NCBI GenBank assembly: GCA_965662345.1
Contig: CBFIHE010000011.1
Coordinates: forward strand, 1-64,000
DNA: 64,000 nt
Direction: 5' to 3'
Origin: UBA6049 sp965662345
GTDB taxonomy: Bacteria > Bacteroidota > Bacteroidia > Flavobacteriales_G > Salibacteraceae
How positions within the stretch are numbered: position 1 is the stretch's first letter; every line of letters begins with the position of its first letter. Made by a program: the position numbers and the translations under genes. Shown one piece after another: positions 61,675 through 64,000 of the stretch. The notes under the pieces were generated by a model, which saw only the letters and a program-made list of their open reading frames with translations, did no database searches and was not told the DNA's origin.

Positions 61675-62949
61675 ATGGATATTACGGCAAACAACCCCAA
61701 CAGAAAATCATTCGTAAGCGTACCGCAAGGCAGCGACTTTCCCATTCAAAATTTGCCATTCGGTATTTTCAGCAAAGCCGATGCAAGTGAAAAACACGTT
61801 GGCGTTGCGTTGGGGGAACAGGTTATAGACCTCAACGAACTTCTATCCCTTGGTTACTTCAGCGGATTAGATTTTACCAGCCCCGACTTTCAAACGGGGA
61901 ACCTAAATACCCTGATGCAAAAAGGAAAACAAGGTATGCGCGCTTTACGAAATCGCATTGCGGATTTATTTGATGCCGAAAACAGCGAATTACAAGCGAA
62001 CGAAGAACATGTGCAAAGCGTATTGCATGCGCAAAGCGATTGTACTATGCACCTTCCCGTGCACATTGGCGATTATACCGATTTTTACTCCTCAAAAGAG
62101 CATGCCACCAATGTGGGAACGATGTTCCGCGACCCAAACAATGCCCTGCTTCCCAACTGGTTGCACCTTCCGGTAGGTTACCACGGAAGATCAAGTAGTA
62201 TTGTGGTATCGGGTACAGACGTAATCAGGCCCAAAGGACAGCAAAAACCAGATGATGCCAACCCTGTATTCAGTGCATCAAAATTGTTGGATTTTGAATT
62301 GGAGATGGCTTTCATCACGTTTGATGGTAAACCTATGGGAGACTCCATCGGCACTGCCGAAGCAGAAGACTACATTTTTGGAATGGTCTTGTTTAATGAT
62401 TGGAGCGCTCGTGATATTCAGAAATGGGAATACGTTCCGCTGGGGCCATTCTTAGCCAAGAATTTTGCTTCAAGCATTTCTCCGTGGATTGTGACTTTAG
62501 ACGCATTGGAACCTTTCCGTGTGCCAGGTCCCGTACAAGAACCCACACCGCTTCCCTACCTCAAATTTACTGGAGACAAAAGCTATGACATCCACCTAGA
62601 AGTTGGCATTCAACCAGAGGGAAAAGAAGAAACTACGGTATGTAATTCTAACTTCAAGTACATGTACTGGAACATGGCTCAACAGTTGGCGCATCATACG
62701 GTAAACGGCTGTAATATAAGGGTTGGAGACATGTTAGCTTCAGGTACCATTTCAGGCCCAACTCCAGATAGCTATGGCTCTATGCTTGAAATTTCATGGA
62801 GAGGCACCAAGCCGATTCAAATGAAAGACGGCTCAGAGCGCAAATTCATTCAAGACGGTGATACAGTAATCATGCGTGGACATTGTGAGAAAGACAGTGT
62901 ACGAATTGGGTTTGGAGAAGTAACGGGGAAAGTGCTGCCGGCTAAGTAG
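61675..62949 (+). CDS. fahA: Fumarylacetoacetase
   Basis: The 424-residue product matches the eukaryote-like FAH along its length: PNWLHLPVGYHGRSSS (in part: LPVGYHGRS), DFELEMAFI, FNDWSARDIQKWEYVPLGPFLAKNF (in part: NDWSARDIQ, PLGPFLAKNF) and GTISGPTPDSYGSM. It cleaves fumarylacetoacetate to fumarate and acetoacetate, the last step of tyrosine degradation. Other enzymes of that route are not in the window; pterin dehydratase at 19467-19703 is consistent with it. It probably shares the glyA transcript. Confidence 0.95.
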   Translation: MDITANNPNRKSFVSVPQGSDFPIQNLPFGIFSKADASEKHVGVALGEQVIDLNELLSLGYFSGLDFTSPDFQTGNLNTLMQKGKQGMRALRNRIADLFDAENSELQANEEHVQSVLHAQSDCTMHLPVHIGDYTDFYSSKEHATNVGTMFRDPNNALLPNWLHLPVGYHGRSSSIVVSGTDVIRPKGQQKPDDANPVFSASKLLDFELEMAFITFDGKPMGDSIGTAEAEDYIFGMVLFNDWSARDIQKWEYVPLGPFLAKNFASSISPWIVTLDALEPFRVPGPVQEPTPLPYLKFTGDKSYDIHLEVGIQPEGKEETTVCNSNFKYMYWNMAQQLAHHTVNGCNIRVGDMLASGTISGPTPDSYGSMLEISWRGTKPIQMKDGSERKFIQDGDTVIMRGHCEKDSVRIGFGEVTGKVLPAK

Positions 62950-63014
62950 GGCTTGGTTGTTAGTTTTTTAGTTTTTAGTGGTTTTATGCATATACATCCC
63001 TAAATAGCGTTGAC

Positions 63015-63034
63015 TATTGAAAGTACCAAGACTC
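63015..63034 (+). repeat. Short direct repeat, copy 1
   Basis: TATTGAAAGTACCAAGACTC recurs as TATTGAAAGTATAAAGACTC at 63249-63268 with two mismatches; TATTGAAAGT appears a third time at 63540-63549. Confidence 0.6.
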
Positions 63035-63060
63035 ATGAACAACGTATTAAGGTGATATAG

Positions 63061-63177
63061 TTGTTAGGCTTGAGATGTGAATTCGTAGCCGTTAGTAGAA
63101 TTTCTCAAGCCGTCAAATCGAGTGGATTTCTTGGAGCAACGCGGAAAGAAATTTGTATCGAGATTGAGGCCTAACAA
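63061..63177. repeat. 117-base segment bounded by inverted repeats
   Basis: TTGTTAGGC at 63061-63069 and its reverse complement GCCTAACAA at 63169-63177 bound a segment that holds one complete copy of the 58-base repeat. A second, perfect inverted repeat (GGCTTGAGA 63067-63075 and TCTCAAGCC 63103-63111) could form a hairpin in its left half. No target duplication is seen. It has the look of a small non-autonomous element or folded RNA/DNA structure; identity unknown. Confidence 0.4.
63106..63163 (+). repeat. 58-base dispersed repeat, copy A
   Basis: Aligned by hand without gaps to copy B (63293-63350), it agrees at about 42 of 58 positions, with identical blocks AGCCGTCA, TCGAGTGG and TTGTATCGAGA. 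The ends are best conserved. Similar sequence with TCGAGTGG and GTATCGAGA is familiar as an intergenic repeat in Bacteroidota. Confidence 0.65.
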
Positions 63178-63218
63178 GGTATTGGTATGCTGTTTACTCT
63201 TGTTCTAAACTGTTTTTT

Positions 63219-63246
63219 CGTCATGCTAAACTTGTTTCAGCATCTC
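63219..63246 (+). repeat. Bacteroidota intergenic repeat motif, partly palindromic
   Basis: The sequence beginning CGTCATGCTAAACTTGTTT and ending CAGCATCTC is a version of the widespread GTCATGCTGAACTTGTTTCAGCATC repeat (given here in two parts: GTCATGCTGAACTTG and TTTCAGCATC). The halves GTCATGCT and AGCATCTC are near inverted. Translation of such copies yields spurious proteins containing VMLNLFQHL. Confidence 0.6.
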
Positions 63247-63248
63247 TA

Positions 63249-63268
63249 TATTGAAAGTATAAAGACTC
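63249..63268 (+). repeat. Short direct repeat, copy 2
   Basis: TATTGAAAGTATAAAGACTC, matching copy 1 at 63015-63034 in 18 of 20 positions. It directly follows the palindromic repeat motif. Confidence 0.6.
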
Positions 63269-63292
63269 CAGTACCAAGTACTAAGAGAAATC

Positions 63293-63350
63293 ACAGCCGT
63301 CATGTCGAGTGGGCTTTTTGGAGTGGAACGGAGAAAAGGTTGTATCGAGA
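63293..63350 (+). repeat. 58-base dispersed repeat, copy B
   Basis: Same length as copy A. Begins ACAGCCGTCATGTCGAGTGG and ends GGTTGTATCGAGA. Unlike copy A it has no flanking TTGTTAGGC inverted repeat. Confidence 0.65.
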
Positions 63351-63449
63351 CATAGGAGGATTTACAATAAAATTTAGCAGTTAGCTCTGAGCAATTAGAA
63401 CGTTCCTATTGCTCAATACTCCAAACTCTTGCTGTTTTTCCCGCCTTAT

Positions 63450-63495
63450 TCTCGATACAATCAGCCTTTGGCGAATTACTGAAAATAACAGCTGT
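63450..63495 (-). repeat. Dispersed repeat, copy C, inverted and shortened
   Basis: On the minus strand it begins ACAGCTGTTAT and ends GATTGTATCGAGA, so both ends match copies A and B while the middle is about 12 bases shorter. Opposite orientation to A and B. Confidence 0.5.
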
Positions 63496-63697
63496 AATCT
63501 ACTACGCGCTTGAACAAACTCATCTCAGCATAGCATTGCTATTGAAAGTTTCATCACCAATTCAATCGGAAACTATCAACAATCTCTACTCGCTCTTGTA
63601 GAAAAAATGTACTTTACACGAGTGTAGAAAGAGCGCATTTGAAACTTGACCGTATTAAGCTACGTAAAATATAATCTACACGCACTGAGAAACACAC

Positions 63698-64000
63698 ATG
63701 GCAGATTTCAAAAAATCCTTGAGCATTGAGCTTGAACCTTACAGGAATCGATTGATACACCACCCAGTTTATGCAGGAGTGCATACAGTAGAAGAGTTAA
63801 GGTCTTTCATGGAGCACCATGTTTATGCCGTATGGGATTACATGAGTTTGCTAAAAGCCATGCAGCGCGAGTTTACTTGTCCGCATGGCCCTTGGACTCC
63901 CGTAGGTTCTGCTAAGGTGAGACGATTTATTAACCGGTTAGTATTGCATGAAGAAAGCGATGTAGATCTACTCGGAAATGTTGCCAGTCATTTTGAACTG
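63698..64000 (+). CDS. DUF3050 family protein, N-terminal part
   Basis: An ATG at 63698 opens a frame of 101 codons that runs off the right edge without a stop. The product reads MADFKKSLSIELEPYRNRLI, then HPVYAGVHTVEELRSFMEHH, HVYAVWDYMSLLKAMQ and VLHEESDVD. These blocks match DUF3050, an all-helical family with a haem-oxygenase-like fold. The conserved His in FMEHHVYAVWD and Glu in LHEESD could be metal ligands. Function unknown. Confidence 0.85.
   Translation, partial: MADFKKSLSIELEPYRNRLIHHPVYAGVHTVEELRSFMEHHVYAVWDYMSLLKAMQREFTCPHGPWTPVGSAKVRRFINRLVLHEESDVDLLGNVASHFEL

Larger units (their letters stand above)
62950..63697. other. Repeat-rich intergenic spacer of 748 bases
   Basis: The region between fahA and the DUF3050 gene holds no convincing coding sequence. 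It contains three copies of a 46-58-base repeat, two of a 20-base direct repeat and one of the GTCATGCT palindromic motif. An open frame at 63187-63384 is made of these repeats and is rejected as a gene. No strong terminator is visible after fahA. Confidence 0.7.

Noticed and set aside
63187..63384. Open frame of 65 codons
   Set aside because: It consists largely of the intergenic repeats, and its translation contains VMLNLFQHL, a known kind of spurious product from the GTCATGCT repeat.
1..64000. CRISPR arrays, phage, restriction or other defence systems
   Set aside because: No regularly spaced repeats, Cas, methylase, nuclease, integrase or toxin-antitoxin type proteins are seen among the recognisable genes.

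Overview
The window is chromosomal DNA from a Bacteroidota bacterium, most likely order Flavobacteriales (a Cryomorphaceae/Schleiferiaceae-like marine lineage is my guess from overall gene content, not proven). Support comes from three type A and one type B type IX secretion (T9SS) C-terminal sorting domains, an acidic N-terminal extension on ribosomal protein S1, family-restricted proteins (DUF4301, DUF6089, DUF3050), near absence of Shine-Dalgarno sites, and many copies of the Bacteroidota -7 box TAnnTTTG upstream of genes, several with a TTG/TTTG box 18-19 bases further upstream. Base composition looks uniform and moderately AT-rich.

Layout. 1-3.3 kb: 3' end of a secreted beta-propeller protein, a YdcF-like protein, two PlsC acyltransferases and tRNA-Asp. 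3.5-9 kb: pirin, a dipeptidyl-peptidase III homologue, a BaiN-type flavoprotein and a decayed T9SS cargo gene. 9-17 kb: a 1633-residue secreted subtilase, YaaA with a small partner, and an ArnT-like glycosyltransferase. 17-22 kb: tandem outer-membrane-like paralogues, an Nramp-related transporter, pterin dehydratase, an MDR oxidoreductase, a DUF4386-like membrane protein and a Crp/Fnr regulator. 22-32 kb: rpsA, a HAD phosphatase, a thioredoxin-fold protein, DUF4301, a GbsR/MarR-like regulator, and a WG-repeat/TonB-like pair. 32-41.5 kb: trxB, small membrane proteins, a histidine kinase/response regulator pair, a Cys/Met PLP enzyme, an aminoacyl-histidine dipeptidase and a TMTC-like TPR protein. 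41.5-48.2 kb: a methyltransferase and a five-gene sulfate activation operon (cysQ, SLC13 permease, cysC, cysD, cysN). 48.4-56.1 kb: galE, a parvulin chaperone operon with a MoxR ATPase, and guaB. 56.2-64 kb: a type B T9SS protein, nitronate monooxygenase, DUF6089, glyA, fahA, a repeat-rich spacer and the start of a DUF3050 gene.

How it works together: most genes are housekeeping or envelope functions. The coherent modules are sulfate uptake and PAPS formation with no reductase alongside, an outer-membrane protein folding operon of three SurA/PpiC-like proteins, phospholipid acylation, and T9SS cargo. I found no CRISPR array, phage, insertion sequence, toxin-antitoxin or recognisable defence system. 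The less explained elements are the repeat cluster at 63.0-63.5 kb, the Nramp-like protein lacking the usual metal motifs, a pirin gene with two credible starts, a DPP III homologue that appears to have lost its lipobox cysteine, and two genes with broken or missing 5' parts.
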